Source: Pseudomonas sp. Au-Pse12
Lineage (GTDB): Bacteria > Pseudomonadota > Gammaproteobacteria > Pseudomonadales > Pseudomonadaceae
NCBI RefSeq assembly: GCF_021341665.1
Contig: NZ_JAJTTH010000003.1
Span: 620,001 to 684,000, forward strand
Direction: 5' to 3'
DNA length: 64,000 bases
The translations under genes and the position numbers were made by a program. Each line of letters starts with the position of its first letter. The first letter of the stretch is position 1. The notes under the pieces are model-generated. The model had not been told where the DNA came from. It searched no databases and was given only the letters and a program-made list of their open reading frames with translations. Below are positions 49,741-57,645 of this stretch, piece by piece.

Positions 49741-50661
49741 TTGAATATCTTAGATCTCGACCACAGCCTGACCGCCCAGGAGCCGATCATGCGGCGCCTG
49801 AAAAGCGGCCAGGCGCGGCGTCTCGACCTGCTGGACCTGGGCCCCAAGCTGCGCCTGTGGTCCACCGAACGCACCTACCGCCACTTCACCGAGCGCCTGC
49901 GCCAGCGTCCCCGGCACAGCGGCCCGCAGCCGGAAATCTTCTTTGTCGGCTCCGGTGACTATCACCACCTGACCCCGGCCTTCCTCGGCGACCTCAAGGA
50001 GCCGGTGAGCCTGATTCACTTCGACAACCACCCGGACTGGGTACGCCTGGCCCCGCGCCGGCACTGCGGTTCCTGGGTCAACCGGGCGCTGAAGCTGCCG
50101 AACATCCAGCGCATCGTCACCCTCGGCCCGTGCAGCGAAGACCTGCACAACCCGCAGTTGCGCGGCGGCAATGTCAGCGCCCTGAAGCACGGCAAGCTGC
50201 AACTGTTTCCCTGGCAGCACGCGCCGTCCAAGGTCTGGGGGCGGGTCGGCGATGGCGCCGGGCACCAGCAACAGGAAAACCACCTGCACTGGCGCAACCT
50301 GGCGGAGCTGGACTGGCAGGCCTTCCTCGAACAAATGATCGACAGCCTGCCCACCGAGGCGGTGTGGATCACCATCGACAAGGATGTGCTGGCCAGCGAG
50401 GACGCCGCCACCAATTGGGACCAGGGCGGCATGCGCCTGAGCCACCTGCTGCAGGCCCTGTGCGCACTGGCCGCACGCAAGCGGATCGTCGGCATCGACG
50501 TCTGCGGCGAATTCGCCAAGCCGGCCTTCAGCAACGCCTTCAAACGCTGGGAAGCCAAATCCGACCAGCCCCCAGCCGAGCGCTGGAGCCAGGACGACCT
50601 GTTGCGCAACTCAGTGACCAATGAAGCCCTGATTTCGCTGTTCGAGGAGCTGTTTCCGTGA
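49741..50661 (+). CDS. Arginase/agmatinase-fold (ureohydrolase-like) protein
   Basis: 306 aa. Metal-site patterns of the arginase/deacetylase fold are visible: SGDYHHLTP near residue 80, HFDNHPDW at residues 93-100 (the DxHxD equivalent) and TIDKDVL with Asp213 and Asp215. Sequence between them differs from ordinary arginase, agmatinase or guanidinobutyrase, so the substrate is open. The start appears to be TTG at 49741 (NILDLDHSL); ATG at residue 17 is an alternative. Coupled (GTGA overlap) to two small membrane proteins, suggesting a product or substrate that is moved across the membrane. Confidence 0.8.
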   Translation: MNILDLDHSLTAQEPIMRRLKSGQARRLDLLDLGPKLRLWSTERTYRHFTERLRQRPRHSGPQPEIFFVGSGDYHHLTPAFLGDLKEPVSLIHFDNHPDWVRLAPRRHCGSWVNRALKLPNIQRIVTLGPCSEDLHNPQLRGGNVSALKHGKLQLFPWQHAPSKVWGRVGDGAGHQQQENHLHWRNLAELDWQAFLEQMIDSLPTEAVWITIDKDVLASEDAATNWDQGGMRLSHLLQALCALAARKRIVGIDVCGEFAKPAFSNAFKRWEAKSDQPPAERWSQDDLLRNSVTNEALISLFEELFP

Positions 50662-51032
50662 CCCTGACTGTTGTTCTGCTGGTGGCCTTTTCGATTCTCC
50701 TGGACGTGATCGGCCAGCTCTGTTTCAAGCTCGGCCTGGACCGCCTGCCGGAGCTGGAAGGCGGTTTTCGCCTGAACGCGTTCTGGGGCCAGGTGTTCAA
50801 CGCACCCCTGCTGTGGTGTGGCATCGGCGCCTATGCGATCGAGTTTTTCGTCTGGCTCGAAGCCCTGTCCCGGGCCCCCCTGAGCCTGCTGTTCCCGGCT
50901 GCGGCCCTGGCCTATTGCGGCGTGGTACTGGCGGGCAAGGTGGTGCTGGGCGAGACCGTCAGCCGTCGTCGCTGGCTGGGCACCCTGGTGATCACCGCCG
51001 GGGTGATGCTGGTCTGCGTGGCCAGTACCTGA
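50658..51032 (+). CDS. Small DMT/SMR-type (EamA-like) membrane protein, first of a pair
   Basis: 124 aa, four TM helices, starting with GTG overlapping the arginase-like stop. Pattern LDVIGQLCFKLGLDRL in TM1 and EFFVWLEALSRAPLSLLFPAAAL in the middle resemble four-TM DMT proteins of the SMR/ArnE group rather than classical EmrE. Pairs of such subunits form heterodimeric exporters or lipid-linked flippases. Substrate unknown. Confidence 0.78.
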   Translation: MTLTVVLLVAFSILLDVIGQLCFKLGLDRLPELEGGFRLNAFWGQVFNAPLLWCGIGAYAIEFFVWLEALSRAPLSLLFPAAALAYCGVVLAGKVVLGETVSRRRWLGTLVITAGVMLVCVAST

Positions 51033-51063
51033 GCCTTATTCAACGAATAGAAGGAAGCGTTTC

Positions 51064-51465
51064 ATGAGTTCCAATACCTCCCACGGCTGGCTGCACGAGC
51101 GTCTGGGCACCGTCGTGCTCTGGGCCCTGCTGATCGGCTTCGAGAGCGCCGGGCAGATCGCCACCAAGGTCGGTGGCGACCAGTTGGGCCAGATGGATTT
51201 CAACCTGCAATGGCTGGCGGCGGTGGCGGTCAATCCCGGCGTACTGATGGCGATTGCCTGCTACATCGGCGCGTTTTTCGTGTGGATGCTGATCCTGCGT
51301 CGCAGCAGCCTGTCCCTGGCCTTCCCCTTGAGCTCCCTGGTGTTCGTGGTGGTGCTGCTGGGGTCGTGGCTGGGCCTGGGCGAGCAGATCAGCCTGCTGC
51401 ACTGGGTCGGCGTCTTCGTGATCATTGGCGGGATTGCCCTCCTGGCGGAGGGTGAAGAAGCCTGA
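51064..51465 (+). CDS. Small DMT/SMR-type (EamA-like) membrane protein, second of a pair
   Basis: 133 aa, four TM helices after a short cytoplasmic N-terminus (MSSNTSHGWLHERLG). Shares with the upstream gene the layout FFVWMLILRRSSLSLAFPLSSL, so the two are diverged copies expected to work as a heterodimer. It begins 31 bases downstream with AAGGAAG before the ATG. Probably transports the compound handled by the arginase-like enzyme, or flips a lipid-linked group. Confidence 0.78.
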   Translation: MSSNTSHGWLHERLGTVVLWALLIGFESAGQIATKVGGDQLGQMDFNLQWLAAVAVNPGVLMAIACYIGAFFVWMLILRRSSLSLAFPLSSLVFVVVLLGSWLGLGEQISLLHWVGVFVIIGGIALLAEGEEA

Positions 51466-51471
51466 AGGCCT

Positions 51472-51539
51472 CTTCGCTGGCAAGCCCGCTCCTACCGCTG
51501 GAAATAGGCGTTGTGCCCTTGTAGGCGCCGGCTTGCCGC
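51472..51539. repeat. REPIN between convergent genes
   Basis: CTTCGCTGGCAAGCCCGCTC and, about 27 bases later, TAGGCGCCGGCTTGCCGC in inverted orientation. Confidence 0.75.
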
Positions 51540-51554
51540 AGAGGTCATGCCTGC

Positions 51555-52421
51555 TCAGGCCTTGCGGTGGGACACCAGAAAGCCCAGGCCGTGGGACACG
51601 GGAATCACTTTCACCCCCGCCGCCCGCTGCTGCTCGCGAATCTCGCGGTGGAAGGCCTTGACCTGGGTCCAGTGCATCTTCGGCCGGTAGTGATGCTCGG
51701 CGTGATAGCCGTTGTTCATCCAGATCAGGTTGTACAGCGGGCTGTAGGAACTCACGCCCCAGGCAATCGGCAGGTCGGGATTGCCCCCCAGATGCTCGTA
51801 GTAGCCATTGAGCGAAGACAACGACTGCCCCAGGTACCAGAACGGCAGCAGCACCAGTACCGCGTGCCAGTCATACAGCGCCAGCGCCAGGTAGAAGGCC
51901 ACGGTGACGCCGATCTCCACCTTCACCCAGCGGGCATCGTCAGGCCGCTTGCGCTGCATTTCCTGGTAGATCTCCTTGGGGTCGTCACGGAAAAAACTCA
52001 GAAACGTGTAGGCCCAGGGGTTGTCCGGCTGGCCATCCTTGCCATGCAGGTAGATCGACAGCGGGTCGACGGTCTTGCCATTGGCGTCCGGCAGGTCGGA
52101 GTTGCCCCGGTGGTGGCGGTTGTGGATGTCACGGTACAGGGTCTGGGAAAAACCTATGGTCACCGACAGCAGCAGATCGAAGGCACGGTTCATCCACCCG
52201 GGGGTGAAATAGGCGTTGTGGATCTGATTGTGGGAAATGCTGTTGATGCTCCAGGACAGGCTGATCGCATAGAGCAGCGCAGCCGGGAAGATGATCCACC
52301 AGGACAGCGCATGGAAATCCAGCACCAGCCACAGCACAAAAGCGAAATGCGCCAGGGCCATGGTGATCGGGACCAGGTCCCAGAGGGAATAGGCGAGCAA
52401 GCGATAGGCGGGTCGAGCCAT
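51555..52421 (-). CDS. Membrane fatty-acid desaturase-family protein
   Basis: 288 aa. Three histidine boxes of the di-iron membrane desaturase/hydroxylase superfamily: HNQIH (64-68), HNRHH (100-104) and HAEHH (240-244), among about four to five TM helices. AGGAAG lies 8-9 bases before the ATG. It is separated from mipA by 136 bases and has a candidate sigma-54 promoter of its own. The substrate may be a membrane acyl chain or another lipid; whether it desaturates or hydroxylates cannot be told from sequence. Confidence 0.87.
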   Translation of the reverse strand: MARPAYRLLAYSLWDLVPITMALAHFAFVLWLVLDFHALSWWIIFPAALLYAISLSWSINSISHNQIHNAYFTPGWMNRAFDLLLSVTIGFSQTLYRDIHNRHHRGNSDLPDANGKTVDPLSIYLHGKDGQPDNPWAYTFLSFFRDDPKEIYQEMQRKRPDDARWVKVEIGVTVAFYLALALYDWHAVLVLLPFWYLGQSLSSLNGYYEHLGGNPDLPIAWGVSSYSPLYNLIWMNNGYHAEHHYRPKMHWTQVKAFHREIREQQRAAGVKVIPVSHGLGFLVSHRKA

Positions 52422-52458
52422 GAAGCACTTCCTGAGAAATTGAGTTCATGGCGGCTAT

Positions 52459-52474
52459 TGCAAAGGCCAGACCA
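52459..52474 (-). promoter_or_regulatory. Candidate sigma-54 promoter for the desaturase gene
   Basis: On the minus strand TGGTCTG-GCCT-TTGCA has GG-N10-GC spacing and a perfect -12 (TTGCA), with a degenerate -24. It would start transcription about 25 bases before the desaturase ATG. A sigma-54 activator gene lies 7 kb away in the neighbouring operon. Confidence 0.4.
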
Positions 52475-52557
52475 GCTTTATCGAGTGAACACTGCGGCAG
52501 GTGCTCGCGTACGGCAGCGCAGGCCTTGTTGCAGCCTGCGGCAGCGGCTGCGGGGAC

Positions 52558-53328
52558 CTAGAACTTGTAGCTGATGGCGGTCTGGAACTGGCCCTGGTTG
52601 ACCTCGCCCTTGTCCCGGACGATGGTGCTGTCCGCGGCGGAATTGACCAGGCGCGTCCAACTGGCACTGGTCACCAGCGCCCAGTTGTCCCCCAGGGGGA
52701 AATGGAAGTTCTGGCTCAGGGTGAAGTTCTGCATGCCACCGCTGGCGTTGTACTGGCCGATGCCGGAAGCCAGGGACTCCTTGGCGTCGACCCCGAAGAA
52801 GGTCTGGCTCTGGCGGCCATCGGCAAAGTGCAGGGTCAGGTTGTTGCTGCCAATGATGCCCAAGCCCAATGGGTAGCCGATCTCGCCGCCGACCTTGCCC
52901 AGCAAGCCCCCCTGGCCACCAGCGCCGCCCACCGCCTGGCCCACGGCGGCATACACCCGCCAGAAGTCGTCGGGGGCGTATTCGACGAAACCGCCGATAT
53001 CGGCCATGTCACGGACATCGCGCAGGCCACGCAGCGCGCCGTCGGAATTGCGCCCCTGCAGGTAGTTGATGTACGGGCCGATGCTCAAACCATTGCTCTT
53101 GAAGGCATCCCAGGTCAGGCCATCGTCGCCGCTCAGGCTGACATCGCCCCAATCCAGGTCCATGTACGGCAACGGCACGGTGTCGTAGCTGCTGCCCGTG
53201 GGGTCGTGGGGTTGATAGCCAATGCCGAGTCCCAGTTCACCGGTGATGCCGGGGGCGGCCATGGCGCCACAGGCGAGGGTCAGGGACAGCAGGCCGGCCA
53301 GCAGGACCGGGGGAGAAAGCCTTGGCAT
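52558..53328 (-). CDS. MipA/OmpV-family outer-membrane protein
   Basis: 256 aa. Signal peptide cleaved after AMA (MPRLSPPVLLAGLLSLTLAC…), then alternating beta-strand sequence starting GITGELGLGIGYQPHD and ending in an aromatic C-terminus (YKF), as for outer-membrane barrels. MipA/OmpV proteins are scaffolds or porin-like antigens, often controlled by two-component systems. AAGGAA lies 5 bases before the ATG. Its promoter region is shared with the divergent HAD operon and holds a nested palindrome. Confidence 0.83.
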   Translation of the reverse strand: MPRLSPPVLLAGLLSLTLACGAMAAPGITGELGLGIGYQPHDPTGSSYDTVPLPYMDLDWGDVSLSGDDGLTWDAFKSNGLSIGPYINYLQGRNSDGALRGLRDVRDMADIGGFVEYAPDDFWRVYAAVGQAVGGAGGQGGLLGKVGGEIGYPLGLGIIGSNNLTLHFADGRQSQTFFGVDAKESLASGIGQYNASGGMQNFTLSQNFHFPLGDNWALVTSASWTRLVNSAADSTIVRDKGEVNQGQFQTAISYKF

Positions 53329-53400
53329 GAATGAGTTTCCTTGTCTGAACAGGCGCGCATCAATCACCAGAGCCGCCCTTGGGCGCAAGCACTGATGTTG

Positions 53401-53441
53401 TTTGTAGGAAGCTACAAAAATTGTAGCCAGATCCTTACAAA
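53401..53441. promoter_or_regulatory. Nested palindromes, candidate activator/operator site
   Basis: TTTGTAG-GAAG-CTACAAA (53401-53418) overlaps GCTACAA-AAA-TTGTAGC (53411-53427), and a further degenerate TTACAAA follows at 53435-53441. The repeated TTTGTAG/CTACAAA units lie 64-90 bases upstream of a sigma-54 promoter, the usual place for an enhancer-binding activator, and also upstream of the divergent mipA gene. Confidence 0.65.
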
Positions 53442-53490
53442 TCACCTACCACCTTCGCCAAAGCCCCAGCCCCGTTGGCTTATCGCCACT

Positions 53491-53506
53491 TGGCACAGTC
53501 CCTGCT
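53491..53506 (+). promoter_or_regulatory. Sigma-54 promoter of the HAD-aminotransferase-kinase operon
   Basis: TGGCACA-GTCC-CTGCT fits the -24/-12 consensus with exact GG-N10-GC spacing (GG 53492-53493, GC 53504-53505). Predicted transcription start is near 53517, about 40 bases before the first ATG. The last gene of this operon encodes a sigma-54 activator. Confidence 0.78.
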
Positions 53507-53557
53507 CTACCCCTGCCGCAAGCGCAAAGAGCGCTCTTATTCAACAGGTAACAGCAG

Positions 53558-54253
53558 ATGATGCACTGGCATATCGTATGTGACTTCGACGGGACCATCT
53601 CCCGCGCCGACGTGATCGATAACGTTCTCCAACGCTTCGCCGACCCGAGCTGGGAAGGCATCGAGCAGGAATGGCTGGACGGTCACATCGGCTCCCGTGA
53701 ATGCCTCAGCCGCCAACTGGCCCTGGTCAAGGCTTCGCCCGCCGAACTGCTGGGCTACTTCGACAGCGTCGAAATCGACCCCGACTTCCCCGACTTCGTC
53801 GATCACGTGATCGGCCTGGGCGCCTCCATAGAAGTGGTCAGCGACGGCATCGAACAAGGCATCGCCCGCATCCTGGCACGCAACTACGTGACCCTGCTGC
53901 CGATCCTCGCCAACCGCCTGCGCCAGGTCGACCACAACAGCTGGCGCATCGATTTCCCCTACGCCAGCGACGCCTGCCGCGCCGCCTCCGGCAACTGCAA
54001 GTGCAAGTCCACCCCACGCGGCAAGCGCGTGCTGGTGATCGGCGACGGCCAGTCGGACATGTGCGTGGCCTCCACCGCCGACTTCGTGTTCGCCAAGGAC
54101 CGCCTGGCCGACTACTGCGAACGCAACAAGATTCCCCATGCGCGGTTCGACTCCTTCGCCGAACTACCAGCGCTGTTGGCCAAGCTGCCGAACAACGCCG
54201 CCAACGCCACCAATTTCTCTCTTGAAACCCAGGAACTCTTCCACCATGTCTGA
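53558..54253 (+). CDS. MtnX-like HAD-IB family phosphatase
   Basis: 231 aa. HAD motif I DFDGTIS with the nucleophile Asp near residue 9, motif II VVSDG, and motif IV VIGDGQSDM. The cap and the NCKCKS segment (possible metal-binding cysteines) place it with phosphoserine-phosphatase/MtnX-like HAD-IB enzymes. AGGT lies 8 bases before the ATG. First gene of a six-gene operon; overlaps the aminotransferase by 8 bases. No other methionine-salvage gene is near, so a role in that pathway is unlikely and another phospho-substrate should be assumed. Confidence 0.82.
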   Translation: MMHWHIVCDFDGTISRADVIDNVLQRFADPSWEGIEQEWLDGHIGSRECLSRQLALVKASPAELLGYFDSVEIDPDFPDFVDHVIGLGASIEVVSDGIEQGIARILARNYVTLLPILANRLRQVDHNSWRIDFPYASDACRAASGNCKCKSTPRGKRVLVIGDGQSDMCVASTADFVFAKDRLADYCERNKIPHARFDSFAELPALLAKLPNNAANATNFSLETQELFHHV

Positions 54254-55640
54254 TATCCGCATCGCTACCGCAGAAGACCAGATCCTTCTGGAAAAAGAAG
54301 CCAAGTACTGCTCCTACGGCGATACCGTTCACTACATCGAACCCCCGCGCATCTTCAGCCGCTGCGAAGGCTCCTACGTCTGGGACACCAGCGACCAGGC
54401 TTACCTCGACCTGCAGATGTGGTACTCGGCGGTGAACTTCGGCTACGCCAACCCACGCCTGAACAACGCCCTCAAGCAACAGATCGACACCCTGCCGCAG
54501 ATCGCCAGCCAGTACCTGCACAAAGGCAAGATCGAACTGTCGGAAATGATCGCCGTGGACGCCAAGAAGAAGTTCGGCCTCGACGGTCGCGTGCACTTCA
54601 ACGTCGGCGGTTCGCAGTCGGTCGAGGACTCGCTGAAAGTGGTGCGTAACGCCACCAACGGCAAGAGCCTGATGTTCGCCTTCGAAGGCGGCTACCACGG
54701 TCGCACCCTGGGCGCCTCGTCGATCACCTCCAGCTACCGCTACCGTCGCCGCTACGGCCACTTTGGCGAGCGCGCGCAGTTCATCCCGTTCCCGTATCAC
54801 TTCCGCGGCCCCAAAGGCATGACCAAGGAAGAGTACGGCAGCCACTGCGTGCAGCAGTTCGCCCGTCTGTTCGAAACCGAATACAACGGTGTGTGGGACC
54901 CGAAAGTCGGCCAGAGCGAATACGCCGCCTTCTACGTCGAGCCGATCCAGGGCACCGGCGGCTACGTGATCCCGCCAATGAACTTCTACAGCGAGCTCAA
55001 GCATGTGCTGGACCAGCACGGCATCCTGATGGTGGTCGACGAAATCCAGATGGGCTTCTACCGCACCGGCAAGCTGTGGTCGATCGAGCACTTTGACGTC
55101 AAACCGGACGTGATCGTGTTCGGCAAGGCACTGACCAACGGCCTCAACCCACTGGGCGGCATCTGGGCCCGTGAAGAGCTGATCAACCCGGGCGTGTTCC
55201 CGCCAGGCTCGACTCACTCGACCTTCGCCTCCAACCCGCTGGGCACCGCCGTGGGCCTGGAAATGTTCAAGATGACCAGCGAGATCGACTACGGCGCGAT
55301 GGTCATGGAGAAGGGCAAGTACTTCCTGGCCGGCCTGCAAGACCTGCAGAAGCGCTACCCGATCATCGGCGACGTCGACGGCCTGGGCCTGGCCCTGCGC
55401 TGCGAGATCTGCACCACCGACGGTTTCACCCCGGACAAGGCGACCCTGGACTACATGGTCGAGGAAGGCATGAAGGGCGACATCGAAATCAACGGCCAGC
55501 GTCTGGGCCTGATCCTCGATGTGGGCGGCTACTACAAGAACGTCATCACCCTGGCCCCGTCGCTGGAAATCAGCTACGCGGAAATCGACCTGGGCATCGC
55601 CTTGCTGGACCGCCTGCTGGATCGGGCCATGAAGCGATGA
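54246..55640 (+). CDS. Class III (fold-type I) PLP-dependent aminotransferase
   Basis: 464 aa. PLP-binding Lys294 in VIVFGKALTNGLNPLGG, Asp in VVDEIQMGFYRTG, and phosphate-binding GGSQSVEDSLKVVRN (GSQS replaces the usual GSEA). Features of the acetylornithine/omega-aminotransferase group, with an N-terminal segment IEPPRIFSRCEGSYVWDTSD. It transfers amino groups to or from an aldehyde or keto substrate of unknown nature. Coupled on both sides (8-base overlap with HAD, ATGA with the hydrolase), so these proteins are probably made in equal amounts for one pathway. Confidence 0.88.
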   Translation: MSDIRIATAEDQILLEKEAKYCSYGDTVHYIEPPRIFSRCEGSYVWDTSDQAYLDLQMWYSAVNFGYANPRLNNALKQQIDTLPQIASQYLHKGKIELSEMIAVDAKKKFGLDGRVHFNVGGSQSVEDSLKVVRNATNGKSLMFAFEGGYHGRTLGASSITSSYRYRRRYGHFGERAQFIPFPYHFRGPKGMTKEEYGSHCVQQFARLFETEYNGVWDPKVGQSEYAAFYVEPIQGTGGYVIPPMNFYSELKHVLDQHGILMVVDEIQMGFYRTGKLWSIEHFDVKPDVIVFGKALTNGLNPLGGIWAREELINPGVFPPGSTHSTFASNPLGTAVGLEMFKMTSEIDYGAMVMEKGKYFLAGLQDLQKRYPIIGDVDGLGLALRCEICTTDGFTPDKATLDYMVEEGMKGDIEINGQRLGLILDVGGYYKNVITLAPSLEISYAEIDLGIALLDRLLDRAMKR

Positions 55641-56503
55641 GCCAGGCTGAGATCGATCTGGGCGAAGGCGACTCAGGCTTCGTTCTCGGCACGGGTCCGG
55701 TCGGGGTCTTGTTGATCCACGGCCTGACCGGCACCCCGACGGAACTCCGTCGGGTGGCCCAGGGCCTGGTCAAGGACGGTACGTGCACGGTGTACGTACC
55801 GACCCTGCCCGGGCACTGCGGGGACAACAGCGACCTGCAGGCCACCGGCTGGCAGGACTGGTACGAAGGCGTGCGCAAGACCTTCGCCGATGTGCAGCAG
55901 CGCCACGAGCAAGTGTTCGTCGGCGGCCTGTCCATGGGCGCGGTGATGTCCATGTACCTGGCGTCCGAGCATCCGGGCCGCATCAGCGGCCTGCTGATGT
56001 ACTCCACCACCCTCAAGTACGACGGCTGGAGCATCAACAAGCTGGCGTTCCTGACGCCGTTGCTGATGAAGATTCCCTTTGGCGTGCACATCTGTCGCTT
56101 CGAAGAGAAGCCGCCCTACGGGATCAAGAACGAACGCCTGCGGGCCATCGTCGAGAAGCAGATGAAGGCCGGCCAGAGCAGCGACGCAGGGCTCCTGACC
56201 ATGGAGGGCGTGACGGTGCGCGAACTGCACCGGATGAACGCCGTGGTCAAGAAACGCATGCCCTCGATCATGACCCCGGCCCTGGTGCTGCACTCCAGCG
56301 AAGACGACATCACCAGCACCTGGAACGCCGACTACGTGGAGCGCAAGCTCGGTGGTCCGGTGACCAAGATCCTCCTCGACAACTGCTATCACATGATCAC
56401 CGTGGACCTGCAGTACCAGCGAGTGATCGAGCTGAGCGCAGACTTCATCCAGCAGCGAGTGGTGGCGCCAGCAGTGCGCGAAGACTACCGACAACTGGCG
56501 TGA
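55637..56503 (+). CDS. Alpha/beta hydrolase (carboxylesterase/monoacylglycerol lipase-like)
   Basis: 288 aa. Oxyanion-hole HGLTGTP, nucleophile Ser99 in GLSMGAV, acid residue in SSEDDITS and catalytic His in NCYHMITVD. Most like Est30/carboxylesterase-type enzymes acting on short or medium acyl esters or thioesters; no signal peptide, so cytoplasmic. Start overlaps the aminotransferase stop (ATGA). In this operon it could release or edit an acylated intermediate. Confidence 0.87.
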   Translation: MSQAEIDLGEGDSGFVLGTGPVGVLLIHGLTGTPTELRRVAQGLVKDGTCTVYVPTLPGHCGDNSDLQATGWQDWYEGVRKTFADVQQRHEQVFVGGLSMGAVMSMYLASEHPGRISGLLMYSTTLKYDGWSINKLAFLTPLLMKIPFGVHICRFEEKPPYGIKNERLRAIVEKQMKAGQSSDAGLLTMEGVTVRELHRMNAVVKKRMPSIMTPALVLHSSEDDITSTWNADYVERKLGGPVTKILLDNCYHMITVDLQYQRVIELSADFIQQRVVAPAVREDYRQLA

Positions 56504-56517
56504 CTTAAGGAAGAGAC

Positions 56518-57645
56518 GTGATTACCGCCCAAGCCTTTTCAACCATACAGGCCATCGAACGCAGCGCCTGGAATGACTGTTTTCCAGAGGCCCTGGAGGA
56601 TTGGGACTACTACCTGGCCGTGGAAAAGGCCGCCATCGCCGATTTCCGTTGGCGCTACCTGGCGGTGTACGAGGGCTCGACCCTGGTGGCGGTGGCGCCA
56701 GCCTTCACCACCCAGTATCGGCTCGATACCACGGTCTCCGGGCTGGCCAAGCGCTTCACCGAGCGCCTGGCACGCCAGTGGCCCGGTGCCCTGGAGCTGC
56801 GCCTGTACGCCATCGGCTCGCCGGTGGCCGAACAGTGCAACGCCGGCACCGCCAGCCATGTGCCCGCGCAACGTCGCCAGGAGCTGCTGGAACAGTTGCT
56901 GCAACTGGCCCGGCGCGACGCCGACAGCTTCGGCATTGGCCTGATGGCGGTCAAGGATGCGCCGAGCAACGACCAGCAATGGGCCGCCAGTTGCCTGGCC
57001 GCCGGCCTGCAAGCCATGCCGAGCCTGCCCACCGCGCTGCTGCCGGTGCCCTTTGCCTCGATCGACGCCTACCTCGGCACGCTGGGCAAATCCACCCGCA
57101 AGGACCTGCGGCGCAAGCTTCGCGCGCCGGCGCCGCGCATCGAGTGGCGACGGCAGATCGACGACGTGCTGCCCGACATCATGCGCCTCTACGAAGCCAC
57201 CCTGAACCGCAGCGACCTGCAGTTCGAACGCCTGCCGGCGGAGTATTTCACCGGCATCCTCGAACAGCTGGACCAGCGCGCCGCCTGCGTCCTGTACTGG
57301 GTTCAGGATCAACTGGTGGCCTTCAACTTGGTGCTCATCGACCAGCATCGGCTGATCGACAAATTCTTTGCCCACGACTTGAACGTCACCCGTGAGCACA
57401 ATCTGTATTTCCGCAGTTGGCTGGCCAACGTCGACTACTGTATTCAGCAGCGCATTCCCCTGTACGAGTGCGGTCAGGCCGGTTATGCCAGCAAGTTGCG
57501 CCTGGGTTGCCAGTTCACCGGTAACATGTTGTTTTTCCGGCATCGCAACCCCTTGCTCAATACCCTGCTCAAACTGATAAAACGCTTTGTCCGCCCGGAT
57601 CGCTCCGACCCCGCCATGGCTGCTGCAATAAGCGAAAGTACATGA
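56518..57645 (+). CDS. FemAB/GNAT-like acyl- or aminoacyl-transferase
   Basis: 375 aa. Two GNAT-like halves; central basic segment TLGKSTRKDLRRKLR and C-terminal LVAFNLVLIDQHRLIDKFFAHD, CGQAGYASKLRLGC match the FemAB-like/peptidoglycan-recognition GNAT proteins that join acyl or aminoacyl groups to amines. GTG start with GGAAGAG about 4-8 bases upstream. Ends by overlapping the sensor-kinase start (ATGA). Resembles the gene reported before mifS-mifR (poxA) in P. aeruginosa, a tentative match. A plausible role is N-acylation of the amine made by the aminotransferase. Confidence 0.75.
   Translation: MITAQAFSTIQAIERSAWNDCFPEALEDWDYYLAVEKAAIADFRWRYLAVYEGSTLVAVAPAFTTQYRLDTTVSGLAKRFTERLARQWPGALELRLYAIGSPVAEQCNAGTASHVPAQRRQELLEQLLQLARRDADSFGIGLMAVKDAPSNDQQWAASCLAAGLQAMPSLPTALLPVPFASIDAYLGTLGKSTRKDLRRKLRAPAPRIEWRRQIDDVLPDIMRLYEATLNRSDLQFERLPAEYFTGILEQLDQRAACVLYWVQDQLVAFNLVLIDQHRLIDKFFAHDLNVTREHNLYFRSWLANVDYCIQQRIPLYECGQAGYASKLRLGCQFTGNMLFFRHRNPLLNTLLKLIKRFVRPDRSDPAMAAAISEST

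Noticed and set aside
53558..54253. Methionine salvage phosphatase MtnX
   Set aside because: The HAD gene lies in an operon with an aminotransferase, hydrolase and transferase; no mtn genes are nearby, so only family-level similarity is claimed.
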